DNA of 64,000 bases from Rubrivivax sp. (GCA_027491255.1 JAIXWM010000161.1:1-64000), one strand, 5' to 3'; shown: positions 52,537 to 63,444, counted from the first letter of the stretch. Numbers and translations: made by a program. Notes: generated from the letters alone by a model not told the origin.

Positions 52537-55500
52537 TCAGGGCACTGCCGGGGTCGGCTGGTACAGAGGCAGCAGCTCGTTCAGCATGTCGGCCGGGCTC
52601 TGGTGCGCGGCCACGAACGATGCATCACCAGCGCGCCCCATCGCGGCGTCGATGGCGACCTGCGCCGCGTAAGCCACGACGATCTTGCCCGACACCTCGG
52701 ACATCGGCGCGTCCGGCCCACCGAACGCCGGGTGGTTGTCGACATCCATGATCCATCCGGCAGCCTTCAGCCCTGGGTTGGAGGCCGTTGCGGCACCGCC
52801 CAGCATGATCGAGGTCTCGCCTGCGACCGGTGCGTCCGCCGCGAGTCCGGTCACGGGAACGCGTGTGCTCCCCGCCCCGGGCTTGCTCCATCCGGCCATA
52901 TCGATCGCGTCGCCGGCCGTGAGGTCGGCGATGAAGGCGTCGAGCTCGAGCTTGGGCGTGACTGCTGCGCCTGCCGCGGTGCCGGCTGTCGTTTCTGTCT
53001 GCGGGCTGCCACCAGGCGTCGGAGCGTCAGGACTCTCCAGGCTCATGAACCGATAGAGGTCCTGACCCGACCCGCCCATCAACTGCACCTTGCTGGCCAC
53101 CTGCGTCGCCACGATCAGCAGGTCGTTGCCCGAGCCACCGGACAGCAGGTCTGCCGAGCGCGGGCTGGAGGACGGTCCCGGGCCATCGTGCGCCAGCAGC
53201 CGGTCGTTGCCCGAGCCGCCCTGCGCAATGTCCCAGCCTTCGCCGCCGTCGAGCCAGTCGTTGCCGGCACCGCCGCTCAGGTCGTCATCGCCGCCCCGGC
53301 CGAGCAGCTTGTCGTTCCCGTCGAGGCCGGCAATGACGTTGCGGCCGTCGTTGCCGACGATGATGTTGCCCAGCGCATTGCCGGTGACGTTGGCATCCCG
53401 TGTGCCTGCCAGATACAAATCGGCGACGTCGGACCCCAGCACGAACTGCAGCGCGCTGCCGGTACCCTCGAGCACCAGGTGGATGCCGGACCGGGCGATC
53501 GTGACCGGGCCGGGTTCGGCATGGCCCGCGTCGACGACGATGTCCTGGCCGGCCTGCGCCACCGCGACGGCCGCGGCAATGGACGTGTAGTCGCCCGCCG
53601 ACGCCGACACGCGCAGCACCGGCACGCCGCCGCGGTCGATGGCCACCCCGGACACACCATCCGCGCCCCCGTTGCCCGCCACGTCCGTCCAGGCCGAGCC
53701 CACCGAGACCGAGCCTGGCCCGGTGTAGCCGTCTTCGGCCGAGAAGGTGGCCTCCCAGACCTTGTCGCCCGTGCCGGGCTTGACCGCCAGTCCGCTGATC
53801 GTGCCATGCAGAGCCGTGAGGTCATTCAGGTCGAAGCCCTTCGGCACTTCACTGAAGGTGAACGTCACCGTCGACTGCGGATGCGCGTCGGTCAGGGAGC
53901 GGTCCGCGAATGCGACGGACACCGTCGGGTTCAGCGTGTCCACACCGATCTTCTGTGAAAGGACGGTCGACATCACGGACTGCCCGTTGAGGTCCTTGCC
54001 GCCAGACACGGTGATCGGGACGTCATTGGCGGCGACACCCAGATCGCCAGCCTTGACGACGAAGGTGTAGCCCGAACGGTCTGCGGTCCAAGCGCTGGCC
54101 GCCGAGTCAACCGTGAAACTGTCCTGAGAGCCGGCGCCGAAAGAGATGGAGGGCGCCACATCCCGCGCCATCCACTCGCTGAACTGCACGGTGACGGTCA
54201 GCCGCGAGTTCGCCGTCGTATCGGCGTCGGTGATGAGCGCGTCCGAAAGCGTCACGCCGACCACCTGCGGCACCTGGAGCGCGTCGAGGATGACCTGCCC
54301 ACCCGCCGTCTCCAGGCGCTCGGCCTGGACGAAGGCGACCGCCCCGGCGGCTGCCGGGTCGGCGGACAAGGCATACACCGGCTGGTTCGGGTCGACCTCG
54401 GCGCCCTGCGCGGGCAAGGCTTGCGTCACCGTGGCTTTCTGCCCCTCGGTGGCGGTCTGGACCTGCAAGCTCTCCGGTGGAATTGCCACGACCGCGACAT
54501 CCCGCCCCGGGCCGCCAATGAAGATGTCGGCGCCAGCAACATCCGTCATCCGGTCGTCAACCTCACCCCCGAGGCCGATGTCGTCGCCGGCGCCGCCGGT
54601 GAGGACGTCGCTGCCCTGGCCACCCGTCAGCAGGTCGTCGCCCTCGAAACCCGAAAGGCTGTCGTCGCCATCCGTCCCCATGAGCGTGTCGTCGCCAACA
54701 GCACCCACGACCGGATGCAGCGGGAAGAGAGATCCCGTCGCCTGGGTGGCGGCCAAGGTCGCCAACTCGGCCGAAGTGTCGTACGCGGCGGCATCGAAGG
54801 GCGTCGCTGACACGATCTGCGGCAGGATGGTTTCCTGCAGCACCCCCTGAACCCTGACGACCGACTCCAGGCCCGCCATGCTGGCGTCGCTGACACCGGC
54901 GATGGCCGTGTTGACACTCACGACCGCCGAGACCACCTGGGCCAGATCGCCGGGCAGCGTGGCGCCACCCGCCGCCGCGCTCAGCACCGCCTGGACGAAG
55001 TCCCGTGAGGCGGGCTGGAGCCCCCCTGCCGTGCCCGCTTGCAGCGCCTGACCTACCTGGGCTACGAACGCGGCTGACAGGCTCTGGACGACGGCTTCGT
55101 CGGGCCCGTTGGACAGGGTGCTGTCGTACACGGCGACGGCGGCCTGCATCAGCGTCGTCAGCTGGGTCGCGAACTTCTGCGCCGCGAAGGCCGCCGGATT
55201 GCCCGGCGCCTGGGCATAGACGTCCTGCGTGAGCAGGTCGGCTGGGATGCCGGTCACCTGGGCGATATCGGCCAGCGCCTGCTGCAGCGTGAGGTTCGGC
55301 CTGGCGATCGCGTAGGCGGCCACCAGCGTCGTCAACGGCGTCACCAGGGTCTGCCCCGGCAGGGCCATCAGCCCGCCCAGGAAGGGCTGGCCAGTCGACG
55401 TGTCGGTGCCGCCGAAAGCGATGATCGGCCCCTGTGCCCCCTGAAGCGTGTAGGAGCCGTCAGCCCCGGTGAAGGCCTGGGCCTCGCCGGCGTCCAGCCT

Positions 55501-58500
55501 TCCGTTCTCGTTGGCATCCGCGAAGACGGTCGCCCCGGCGAGATAGCCGTCGACGACGCGGCCCGACGCCGCGGCACCCGTACCCGTACCCGTACCCGTA
55601 CCCGTACCCGTGCCCGTGCCGTCGCTCGGCGCGATGTTGATCTGAGGAGCGTACGGCAGCTCGGAGCCGGCGCTCGACACCACGTCGAGACGGAACGACT
55701 CGGCCCCTTCGGCCACGGCGTCCGCCGCGATCTTCACCGTCAAGGAGGCGGTCAACCCGTCAGCCGAGAAATCCAGCGGCCCGTAGGCGGTGCCGCTGAA
55801 ATCGTCGTTCGTCGTCGTCCCGGCCTGTTGCGGCACGCTCCAGCTCAGCAGGTCCTGCTCCAGTAGAGGGATGGGCTGCGTGAACCGGACGGTGTAGGTC
55901 GCGCTGTCGCCTTCTGCCAGGTTCCACGGGCCCTCGACGCTTTTCGCCAGAGGCAGCGGCAGTTGGACCCAGGCCGAGGCGACCTCGGGAACGTTGTCGG
56001 TGTCGAAGTGCTCGCCGAGCGTCGCGGTCAAGCCGTACAGGTTCGGGGCATTGGCCAGATCGAGCGCCGCATCGAGCGTCGCTCGAGCGATGCCGCCGCT
56101 CTCGTCCGGCAGCAGCGGCTGAACCCGCGCAAACGTCGACGGCTCCATCGGCCACGCATCGTTGGACCCCAGGCCGCTCCAGGTGATCGTCAGCTTGCCC
56201 GCCGCCGGGGACGCCAGCGTGAACGGCAGAGGTCTGCTGCCTGCCTGCGCGTTGACGGCGGCCTGGATCTGCGTCAAGAGGTCGGACGTCTGGCCCCAAG
56301 CCGTGGTGGTGTCGATTCGCACCGGCCCCAGGCCCGCGATGCCCAGTTGATACTGACCGGCAGCCGCCTGGATGCCGCCGATGTCCAGCGTGTGGACGAC
56401 GGTGCCCTTCTGCGAGGCCGGATCCCAGAACTGGTCCGGCTTTGCGAAGATGGCGGCGCCGTCCGCCACCATCACCGGGCCGCCGTCGACTTCGCTCTGC
56501 CGCAGCAGCATGGCGTCAGGCTGCGCCCCAGGGCTCTTCCAAGTCAAATTCAGCGACTGGTTGGTCGAATCGGCCGTCAACGTGAATGGCAGCTGGTCAG
56601 TGCCAGTGCCAGTGCCAGTGCCAGTGCCAGTGCCAGTGCCATCGCCATCGCCATTGCCATTGCCATTGCCATTGCCATTGCCATTGCCATTGCCATTGCC
56701 ATTGCCAGCGTAGTCGAGCAGCGCAGACTTGACGGATTCCACCGTGACCGAGGATCCCGACGTGGGGTTCAGCAGCAACGACCCCCAGGCATAGAGCGAG
56801 ATCGGGGCGCCGTTCGGCATCGGCACCATCAGGGTGAAGGTCGCACTGCCGAGCGCAGCCGGGTCGAACTGGGCAGCGTCGAATGTGAACTTCACCGACT
56901 CCGGGGTGGAATCCGTACCCTGCGTGATGGTCGAAGCCAGCGCCTGGTTCACCCCCAGGCGTGCCCGCAGCGCGAAGTCACCGTCGGAGAGCTTGGACAA
57001 CCCGTCGCTGGCATCGACCTGGAAGCGCAGGACGTCGTCGCCGCGGTTCACCACGGTCGAAATCCCCTCCCATTCGGCGCGGAGGGTCGGCGCGTCCGGA
57101 AGTTCCGGATCCACCGGCACCGAAGTCTTGAACCGGATGGAATTGCCGCTCCAGTAGTCCAGATCGTTCAGCGACACGCCGCGCAGCACGAAGCCGGTCT
57201 GGCTGACGCCGCTGCTGCTGTCGCCGTCATACACGATCAGCGTGTCCGGACCGCTGTCGTAGGAACCCACCGTGAACACGCCGCCGTTGCCCAGCGTGCC
57301 GCGCAGCGGCATAAAGCCCTGGTCGCCAACCTGCCCGGCCGACGATCCGCTGCTGGCGGATTGATCCCTCTTGGCACTCAGCCATGCCGCGCCGGTGACG
57401 CCGTCGAAGGGCGGGTTCAGCCAGATCTGGTCACCGGGCTGGAAGTCCTCGATGACCTCGGCCTGGCCTGCTGCGAACGTGTAGGTCGCTCCGGCCGGCA
57501 CGTAGGAGGTGGCGTCGTTCAGGTTGGCCAGGGTCAGCGTCGGCGAATCCCCTTGCTCGAAACCGTAGCTGTCGCGCCCCTCACGACCCGACATCGTGTC
57601 AGCGCCAGCCCCGCCGATGATCTGGTCGTCGCCACCCGTACCGATGATCTCGTCGTTGCCCGCGGCTGCCTGGATCTCCAGGCCTCGACCTGCGGACACA
57701 GCGAAGAGTGAGAGATCGATGACATTGGCTCCATCGCGCCCGAGCGCGAAGGTATAGCCGCCCGCGCTGCCCTCATCGGCACCCGGCACCAGCGCCTTTC
57801 CTGAACTGTCTCGGAATGCGTTGTCGATGCCTGTGCCCGCGTAGGTGATCAAGGCCCAGTCCTCGGCGCGCAAGGCATTCAGGCCGCTGGCGAGACCCTC
57901 GCACTGCACCAGCAGATCCGAAGTGCCATCGCCGACCACGTTCGCCGGCTTGTAAACGGTGCCGGTGCCGTTGACCTGCAGCGTCAGCGCCAGATTGGCA
58001 ACCGTTCCCGGCGCGAACACGGGCTCGGTGAAGTTCAGGCGCAGGCCATTGGCTTCCAGGCCCAAGGCGACCGGATTGGGCGCGTAGCCGTCGTCGATCT
58101 GCAGCACGTTGGCGCCGGCCGTATTGCCCAGCGTCACGGTGGCCAGGCGCTCGGCCGCCATCGAGCCAGGCTGCTCGATGCGCACCACGATGTCGGGCAT
58201 CTCGGCATATCCGGCCAGCGGCACCGTGCCCGAGTCCTGGTACACCATCAGCGACTCGGCCACCCCGTTGCTGTCGTTGTCGTACTTGAAGGCCAAGGCA
58301 TGGCCCGGCGCCTTCAGATTGACGCGCAGGTAGTCCAGGGCAAGGCCCAGATTCGCCGGGTTGATGGCGATGGCGCTCCCCGAACTGCCCTTGAAACTGA
58401 CGATGCCGCCGCTGACGGCATGACCCGTCAGCGAGCCCTGCGGCACCAGGGTGGAGGCGAAGCCGCTCGGTGACAGGCTGCCGGCAACTGGCGTGTCGGG

Positions 58501-61500
58501 CACGATGTGGTTCGAAGGCAGCACCAGCACGTCATGGTTCGAGACGGTGTCCGAGAACCAGTCGAAACCCGACTTGTCGTCGTTGGGGGCCCCACGGATC
58601 AGGTCGGCATGGCCCGAACCCGCGCGCGCGTCACCGAGCCCGATCACCACGAGGTCGCGTGTGAAAGGGGCGCTGGTGGTCCCGTTCTCGGAAAGCCCGT
58701 AGATGTCGCCACCCCGCCCACCACGCAGCATGTCAGCGCCCGGACCGTCGGCCAGCGTGTCGGCGTTGTCCGTACCGACCAAGGTGTCGTTGCCGCCATT
58801 GCCGCGCAGGATCTGGCGCGAGCCATAGGACGACCAGTAGCCCTGAAGATCGATCGTGTTGTTGCTCGCGCCCCCGATGGAGATCTCCTGGGCCGCCAGA
58901 CGGTTGCCATCGGCGTCGCGGAAGGGGCTGCTGTAGGCGTCGATGCGGACGCGGACCACGTCATCGGGCGTGAAGACGCCGTCGGTGCGCAGGGTCAGCA
59001 GCGTGTAGCCGTCGGTGGCCGTGCCCTCGGCCAGGCTGAAACCTGTGACCTGGGGCGCGGTGCCGCTGCCCAGGAAATTGTTGTCCTGCGCCGGGTTGCG
59101 CGCGAGGCTGATGCCGTAGAGCGCAGCCCCGGGAGCCGTCTCGAAGATCGGCTCGCTGAACCGGACGAGGATGTCGCTCGTTCCCGTGGTGCCGGTGGCG
59201 GGCACGGTGAAGCTGGTGCTGCCGCTGTTGAGGGGCTGCACCGTGGCCATCGGCAGCGCGAGGCTGGCGGACGCCGAGTTCGCGTTGCCGGCGGTGTCGG
59301 CGAAGGCGTTGGCCGCGACGCTGACGGAGCCCGTGCCGTCGAAGCCGCTGCCCACCTGAAGGCCCGCGGTGTAGGTGGTGTCCGTGCTCTTGTAGAACGA
59401 ACTGATCGTGCCGCCCTTGACCACCAGGTCGCTCGCCGTGAAGTTGCTGACCGGTTCGGACAAGGTCAAGCTGATCGACACGTAATCCCCGGCAAGCAGC
59501 TTGCTGGCCGAACCCGCGAGAGAGGGCGCGGTGATGGTCAGCGTGGGCGGGGTGGTGTCGACGACGGGCTGGTCGCTGGCCGCGATCACGGCCGTGTACT
59601 GGACCATGGAGGTGAAAGGCTCGGCGGTCGTGTTGCCGGCCCGGCCCACTTCCGCATTGAACACCTCGTCGGCTTCGATCAGGGCGTCGTCGAAGATGGG
59701 GATTTCGAACTGAGCGCTGGAAGCGTTGGCAGGGATGGTGACGGACCCGGTCGGGAAGACCGTACCCGCCGAGACAGTGCCGAAATCAGCCGCCTGGGCG
59801 GCGTTGCTCGAAGTCGTCGGCAGGACAACGCGCCAATCGACCTTGTAGCCCTCAGCTGGGGCGGGCCCGCTGAGGTTGACCTGAACTGCGAACGATGACC
59901 CTTCGGCAACGGTGTTCGCGGCTTGCACCGACACGATCGACACGCCGACGGCAGGCAGGGGCACGTAGGTCGAGTCATTGCGGACCGCGTACCCGCTGAA
60001 GCTGGCCAAGTCGTTGCCCGCCCCGTCCTGAAGAACATTGGCCGTGTCATTGCCTGCGGTCGGGTCGGTGTAGCCCACGGTGACCGCCGCCTGGTTCAGG
60101 CTGGCCGGGCTGGGGATGGGCTTGTCGGCAGGCAACTTCAGCACGACCTGACTGGCCGAGACTGACGCGGACTCGAGCGGCCAGACGGCGACCTGCCCCA
60201 CAGCCACCCTGAAGCGCCCGAGCAGTCCCTGTGGCGAGGACGCTGCTGCCGCGTCGAGCGGCTCGCCGAAGGTCAGCGTCATCGCCAAGCCATCGGAAGT
60301 GACGGCGGCGGATTGGAAGAGAGGTCCGGCGGTATCGACCGAGGTCGGCTGCAGATTCGCAAATTGTGCAGCAGTAATTGTCAACTCTGAGACGGATGTG
60401 GGAGAAATGGCGAAATCGAAGGTCAGATTCTCGACTGAGGTTATTGTGTCCAAGCCAAAGAAACTCGGTGCCGCGACGGCCAGATCTTCAACTAGCACCA
60501 TACCATTCCCGGTAAGGCTGATACGTGCCAACGGAGCCATGCCCTGCATGATAACCAGAGCTTCGCTCCCGTTTTCCGACCTTACGCTTAACGGATCGCT
60601 ACTAGATATGCTATTGGAAACCCTGAACTCTGCAACGTCATTGACTCCTTCACCACCATCCAATGCATCATCACCCATCTCACCAGAGAGTCGATCGCTG
60701 CCATCGCGACCCCAAATCCTATCATTGCCAGCCCCACCACGTAAAACATCATCACCCTTTCCACCATCAATCGAGTCGTCGCCAGTGAATCCGTCAATAT
60801 TATTTTCTTTGTCATCGCCATACAGTTCGTCACCACTCTGGCCGCCAATTATATTTTCGATATCAATGAGTACGTCAGAGCCGATTTCATTACCGATTGC
60901 AAATCCATGAGCCAAGTCTACTTTTATTCCCGTTTGCGCGCTGGTATAGCGAATGATGTCGATTCCGTTCCCACCAATGTATGTATCGTTGCCTGCACCG
61001 TCACCGCCGACAACCAAGTCGTTCCCATCGCCCGCGTCAACACGATCGTCTCCATCTCCACTTACAATATGATCGTCTCCGGAAAAGGCAAGAATAATAT
61101 CATCTTTAGTCGATCCCAGTAGATTGTCATCGGAAGGCGATCCAAATATCTCGCCATTCGTACCGAATCTGAGCACAAAGCTCTTATTCTCCACATCCGA
61201 TGAAAATACATGACGCAAAGATCCATCAAAACTAGAAGTAAATAAAAGTATTGAATTGTCCACAGCCAGTTCGGCCGATATCGGACCAAAATGTCCATCT
61301 CCAACAACAGATCTCACCCACACTTGATCCCCAGATGATGAGAATTTTGCCAACACAAAACCCTCTCCTCCTTGCAACCCCTGGGTCCCAGCCACAACAA
61401 TGTCGCCTTTTTGATCTACAACGACCGAGTTCAGTTGGGTATTCAATATCCCTTCCGACGGAATCAAAACATTCCATCGCATATTTCCATCGATATCGAA

Positions 61501-63444
61501 CGACGCGAGGACACCATAGCTTCCAATTTGATCCGGCGGTGAACCAGAGCCGATCACATATATATTCCCAACCTGATCCAGAGCGATCCGATCCGCATTT
61601 AAGGTAAGTCCACCAAGATCGCGAATCCAGATCAAAGAACCATTCGAATCGATCTTTGAGACGAAACCGACGTCCGTGAGGAAAGTAGCATTCGCCCGCA
61701 TGTGACCAACGACGACAACAGCCCCTTCGGGATCGACAACCATATCAGAAACGCTATCATAAAATTGATTTTGACCATTATTGCTGATATTGTTGCCCCA
61801 TAACTTATTGCCGCCCAGATCAAAAGCAATAACTTCAATACCATTACCACCCAGAGTAGTGTATATCCTCTCTCCATAGCCCGACAACTGCCTCCCTCCA
61901 AACCACGGAAATCTCTGCATTACCTCGCCCGCGTTTGAGTCAATAGTTAATAGAGTTACTTCTTTGCCATTATTTGCAACCACCGCAACTCGATCATCAC
62001 TCAATACCAATACTTGCCCGAACTCGGCACCACCATATCCAGGAATCCAAGGAACGAGATCGAAAGACCCTTTCTTCCATACTATTTTCGAAGCAGAAGT
62101 ATCATACTTTGCTATCCCGGTGGGAGAACCATTATAACCTTCATACGAAAGAAATATATCCTGAGCTTCATCGGGATTCGTATACTTTATTAACGGACGA
62201 CCGATCTCGGGAATAATCTGAATAAATCCTCGCTCCCGCTCCAGTTGAATCGTTTGACTGCTGGGATTGTATTGATTGTCATAAGTATTGCTGATGACTC
62301 CTGTGTAGCGACCCGTCATGGACTCGCTGAAGAAGCCATCATTTATGAGGCCAACCACAATTTCAAAACTTCTAACATCAGCCTCCGAGTTGATTTGAAT
62401 CTCCGGAATAAATATGGAAAGATGCGCGACCCTTCCATCACTCGAGAATATTAAACCGCGCTCCATGACATCCAAAACTGGAGAACCATCCACAAGCAAA
62501 AAATCACCACCTATATCGGTTGGAATATTTATCTTCCATCGAACTTGACCTCTTTGTGATTCATCAATACCTTCTTGGAATTCAATTATAAATTTTTCAA
62601 CTCTGCCCGCACTATGGCTACCATCCGAAAGTGCAGTTGAACTTGTGATTCTCGAAACCAAACTATCTTGGTTACCACTGCTCGCATGATAAGAAAGCGG
62701 CAACAATTCTGACTCAAGTTCCGTTGAGTCGCGATACTGATCTCGATCAAAATCCAAGAATACACTCAAATTGAGGATTTGACCCTGCATAGGTTGAGGT
62801 GCCAGACCATTCAAGGCAGCTTCGATAAGTGTACTGTCGATACGGTACTGCGATGGCATTGCTCCATCACCTGGTTCCCATAAAAGCAAGTTGTGCAGCC
62901 TAGGCACCTGTACAGCGGACATGGCTATCGCATCAGCGCTTTCACCCGCGTCATACACGCGCAAGAGCATTGTGATCACCGGGTCATTCTCAGATCCGTC
63001 GAATAGATTACTGCTGACCAACAGATCCGGATGCGCTGGATTGCTAGGATCGGATTGGAAATAAGCAGAAACAAATTCATTTCCACTAATTGAATCGGTC
63101 AATGAAATCCGATCTAGCACTACCTCAGCTTTAGCAACACCGTCAACAGTGGTGGTCTGCAGATCGAAGCCCAACGTCGAACCGTTTAGGGCATCGGCCG
63201 TCAACGTGACTATAGCCAGCCGGAACTCGCTGGTTTCGGCGCTCAGTGCGTTGGTCGCCTGCAGGAGCGAATCAGTGGCCGTCACGCCCTCAGGCAGGAC
63301 GAAGCCGTAGTTCACCCCGGAGGCACTGGACTGCAATCCGGCAGAGAGCGACGTCGCCCCGGCGACATCGCGAGCCCACACCTCGACCACGTAACTGGAG
63401 CCCTTCCAGAAGCCATTGCGAAACTCGAAAGTTGGCGTACCCAT
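52537..63444 (-). CDS. Giant RTX/Calx-beta/Ig-like secreted protein, type I secretion substrate or adhesin
   Basis: This 3635-residue protein has GAGGAGAAAGCG just before ATG 63444. Approximate layout: beta-rich N-terminus; WD/SBBP-like propeller 430-760; RTX block 765-930; SwmB/Bap-like 1040-1140; Calx-beta 1165-1285; Ig-like 1295-1400; RTX 1545-1595; SwmB-like 1785-1890; RTX 1920-1970; Gly-Asn/Gly-Thr linker 2245-2282; Calx-beta-like 2500-2605; Gly-Thr linker 2608-2623; a calcium loop domain with DANENGRLDAGE near 2645; RTX 2920-2990; Ig-like 3105-3250; RTX 3350-3470; acidic C-terminus. RTX nonapeptides bind calcium outside the cell. No T1SS genes are in the window. Residues about 70-1030 are coded by much A/T-richer DNA than the rest. 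Confidence 0.88.
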   Translation of the reverse strand: MGTPTFEFRNGFWKGSSYVVEVWARDVAGATSLSAGLQSSASGVNYGFVLPEGVTATDSLLQATNALSAETSEFRLAIVTLTADALNGSTLGFDLQTTTVDGVAKAEVVLDRISLTDSISGNEFVSAYFQSDPSNPAHPDLLVSSNLFDGSENDPVITMLLRVYDAGESADAIAMSAVQVPRLHNLLLWEPGDGAMPSQYRIDSTLIEAALNGLAPQPMQGQILNLSVFLDFDRDQYRDSTELESELLPLSYHASSGNQDSLVSRITSSTALSDGSHSAGRVEKFIIEFQEGIDESQRGQVRWKINIPTDIGGDFLLVDGSPVLDVMERGLIFSSDGRVAHLSIFIPEIQINSEADVRSFEIVVGLINDGFFSESMTGRYTGVISNTYDNQYNPSSQTIQLERERGFIQIIPEIGRPLIKYTNPDEAQDIFLSYEGYNGSPTGIAKYDTSASKIVWKKGSFDLVPWIPGYGGAEFGQVLVLSDDRVAVVANNGKEVTLLTIDSNAGEVMQRFPWFGGRQLSGYGERIYTTLGGNGIEVIAFDLGGNKLWGNNISNNGQNQFYDSVSDMVVDPEGAVVVVGHMRANATFLTDVGFVSKIDSNGSLIWIRDLGGLTLNADRIALDQVGNIYVIGSGSPPDQIGSYGVLASFDIDGNMRWNVLIPSEGILNTQLNSVVVDQKGDIVVAGTQGLQGGEGFVLAKFSSSGDQVWVRSVVGDGHFGPISAELAVDNSILLFTSSFDGSLRHVFSSDVENKSFVLRFGTNGEIFGSPSDDNLLGSTKDDIILAFSGDDHIVSGDGDDRVDAGDGNDLVVGGDGAGNDTYIGGNGIDIIRYTSAQTGIKVDLAHGFAIGNEIGSDVLIDIENIIGGQSGDELYGDDKENNIDGFTGDDSIDGGKGDDVLRGGAGNDRIWGRDGSDRLSGEMGDDALDGGEGVNDVAEFRVSNSISSSDPLSVRSENGSEALVIMQGMAPLARISLTGNGMVLVEDLAVAAPSFFGLDTITSVENLTFDFAISPTSVSELTITAAQFANLQPTSVDTAGPLFQSAAVTSDGLAMTLTFGEPLDAAAASSPQGLLGRFRVAVGQVAVWPLESASVSASQVVLKLPADKPIPSPASLNQAAVTVGYTDPTAGNDTANVLQDGAGNDLASFSGYAVRNDSTYVPLPAVGVSIVSVQAANTVAEGSSFAVQVNLSGPAPAEGYKVDWRVVLPTTSSNAAQAADFGTVSAGTVFPTGSVTIPANASSAQFEIPIFDDALIEADEVFNAEVGRAGNTTAEPFTSMVQYTAVIAASDQPVVDTTPPTLTITAPSLAGSASKLLAGDYVSISLTLSEPVSNFTASDLVVKGGTISSFYKSTDTTYTAGLQVGSGFDGTGSVSVAANAFADTAGNANSASASLALPMATVQPLNSGSTSFTVPATGTTGTSDILVRFSEPIFETAPGAALYGISLARNPAQDNNFLGSGTAPQVTGFSLAEGTATDGYTLLTLRTDGVFTPDDVVRVRIDAYSSPFRDADGNRLAAQEISIGGASNNTIDLQGYWSSYGSRQILRGNGGNDTLVGTDNADTLADGPGADMLRGGRGGDIYGLSENGTTSAPFTRDLVVIGLGDARAGSGHADLIRGAPNDDKSGFDWFSDTVSNHDVLVLPSNHIVPDTPVAGSLSPSGFASTLVPQGSLTGHAVSGGIVSFKGSSGSAIAINPANLGLALDYLRVNLKAPGHALAFKYDNDSNGVAESLMVYQDSGTVPLAGYAEMPDIVVRIEQPGSMAAERLATVTLGNTAGANVLQIDDGYAPNPVALGLEANGLRLNFTEPVFAPGTVANLALTLQVNGTGTVYKPANVVGDGTSDLLVQCEGLASGLNALRAEDWALITYAGTGIDNAFRDSSGKALVPGADEGSAGGYTFALGRDGANVIDLSLFAVSAGRGLEIQAAAGNDEIIGTGGDDQIIGGAGADTMSGREGRDSYGFEQGDSPTLTLANLNDATSYVPAGATYTFAAGQAEVIEDFQPGDQIWLNPPFDGVTGAAWLSAKRDQSASSGSSAGQVGDQGFMPLRGTLGNGGVFTVGSYDSGPDTLIVYDGDSSSGVSQTGFVLRGVSLNDLDYWSGNSIRFKTSVPVDPELPDAPTLRAEWEGISTVVNRGDDVLRFQVDASDGLSKLSDGDFALRARLGVNQALASTITQGTDSTPESVKFTFDAAQFDPAALGSATFTLMVPMPNGAPISLYAWGSLLLNPTSGSSVTVESVKSALLDYAGNGNGNGNGNGNGNGNGNGDGDGTGTGTGTGTGTGTDQLPFTLTADSTNQSLNLTWKSPGAQPDAMLLRQSEVDGGPVMVADGAAIFAKPDQFWDPASQKGTVVHTLDIGGIQAAAGQYQLGIAGLGPVRIDTTTAWGQTSDLLTQIQAAVNAQAGSRPLPFTLASPAAGKLTITWSGLGSNDAWPMEPSTFARVQPLLPDESGGIARATLDAALDLANAPNLYGLTATLGEHFDTDNVPEVASAWVQLPLPLAKSVEGPWNLAEGDSATYTVRFTQPIPLLEQDLLSWSVPQQAGTTTNDDFSGTAYGPLDFSADGLTASLTVKIAADAVAEGAESFRLDVVSSAGSELPYAPQINIAPSDGTGTGTGTGTGTGTGAAASGRVVDGYLAGATVFADANENGRLDAGEAQAFTGADGSYTLQGAQGPIIAFGGTDTSTGQPFLGGLMALPGQTLVTPLTTLVAAYAIARPNLTLQQALADIAQVTGIPADLLTQDVYAQAPGNPAAFAAQKFATQLTTLMQAAVAVYDSTLSNGPDEAVVQSLSAAFVAQVGQALQAGTAGGLQPASRDFVQAVLSAAAGGATLPGDLAQVVSAVVSVNTAIAGVSDASMAGLESVVRVQGVLQETILPQIVSATPFDAAAYDTSAELATLAATQATGSLFPLHPVVGAVGDDTLMGTDGDDSLSGFEGDDLLTGGQGSDVLTGGAGDDIGLGGEVDDRMTDVAGADIFIGGPGRDVAVVAIPPESLQVQTATEGQKATVTQALPAQGAEVDPNQPVYALSADPAAAGAVAFVQAERLETAGGQVILDALQVPQVVGVTLSDALITDADTTANSRLTVTVQFSEWMARDVAPSISFGAGSQDSFTVDSAASAWTADRSGYTFVVKAGDLGVAANDVPITVSGGKDLNGQSVMSTVLSQKIGVDTLNPTVSVAFADRSLTDAHPQSTVTFTFSEVPKGFDLNDLTALHGTISGLAVKPGTGDKVWEATFSAEDGYTGPGSVSVGSAWTDVAGNGGADGVSGVAIDRGGVPVLRVSASAGDYTSIAAAVAVAQAGQDIVVDAGHAEPGPVTIARSGIHLVLEGTGSALQFVLGSDVADLYLAGTRDANVTGNALGNIIVGNDGRNVIAGLDGNDKLLGRGGDDDLSGGAGNDWLDGGEGWDIAQGGSGNDRLLAHDGPGPSSSPRSADLLSGGSGNDLLIVATQVASKVQLMGGSGQDLYRFMSLESPDAPTPGGSPQTETTAGTAAGAAVTPKLELDAFIADLTAGDAIDMAGWSKPGAGSTRVPVTGLAADAPVAGETSIMLGGAATASNPGLKAAGWIMDVDNHPAFGGPDAPMSEVSGKIVVAYAAQVAIDAAMGRAGDASFVAAHQSPADMLNELLPLYQPTPAVP
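55576..55620. repeat. Hexanucleotide repeat (CCCGTA/CCCGTG) coding Gly-Thr
   Basis: Seven to eight tandem hexamers inside the giant gene code for alternating Gly-Thr. Because the unit is two codons, gain or loss of copies changes linker length without shifting the frame. Confidence 0.9.
56598..56707. repeat. Two adjacent hexanucleotide arrays (CAGTGC and GCCATT) coding Gly-Thr and Gly-Asn
   Basis: About seven CAGTGC units (56598-56640) run straight into about ten GCCATT/GCCATC units (56641-56707). In the protein they give GT and GN/GD dipeptide runs forming one flexible linker. This is a typical target of slipped-strand mispairing. Confidence 0.9.

Noticed and set aside
55576..56707. Possible CRISPR-like array
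   Set aside because: The repeats are 6-bp units without spacers and lie in frame within a coding region.
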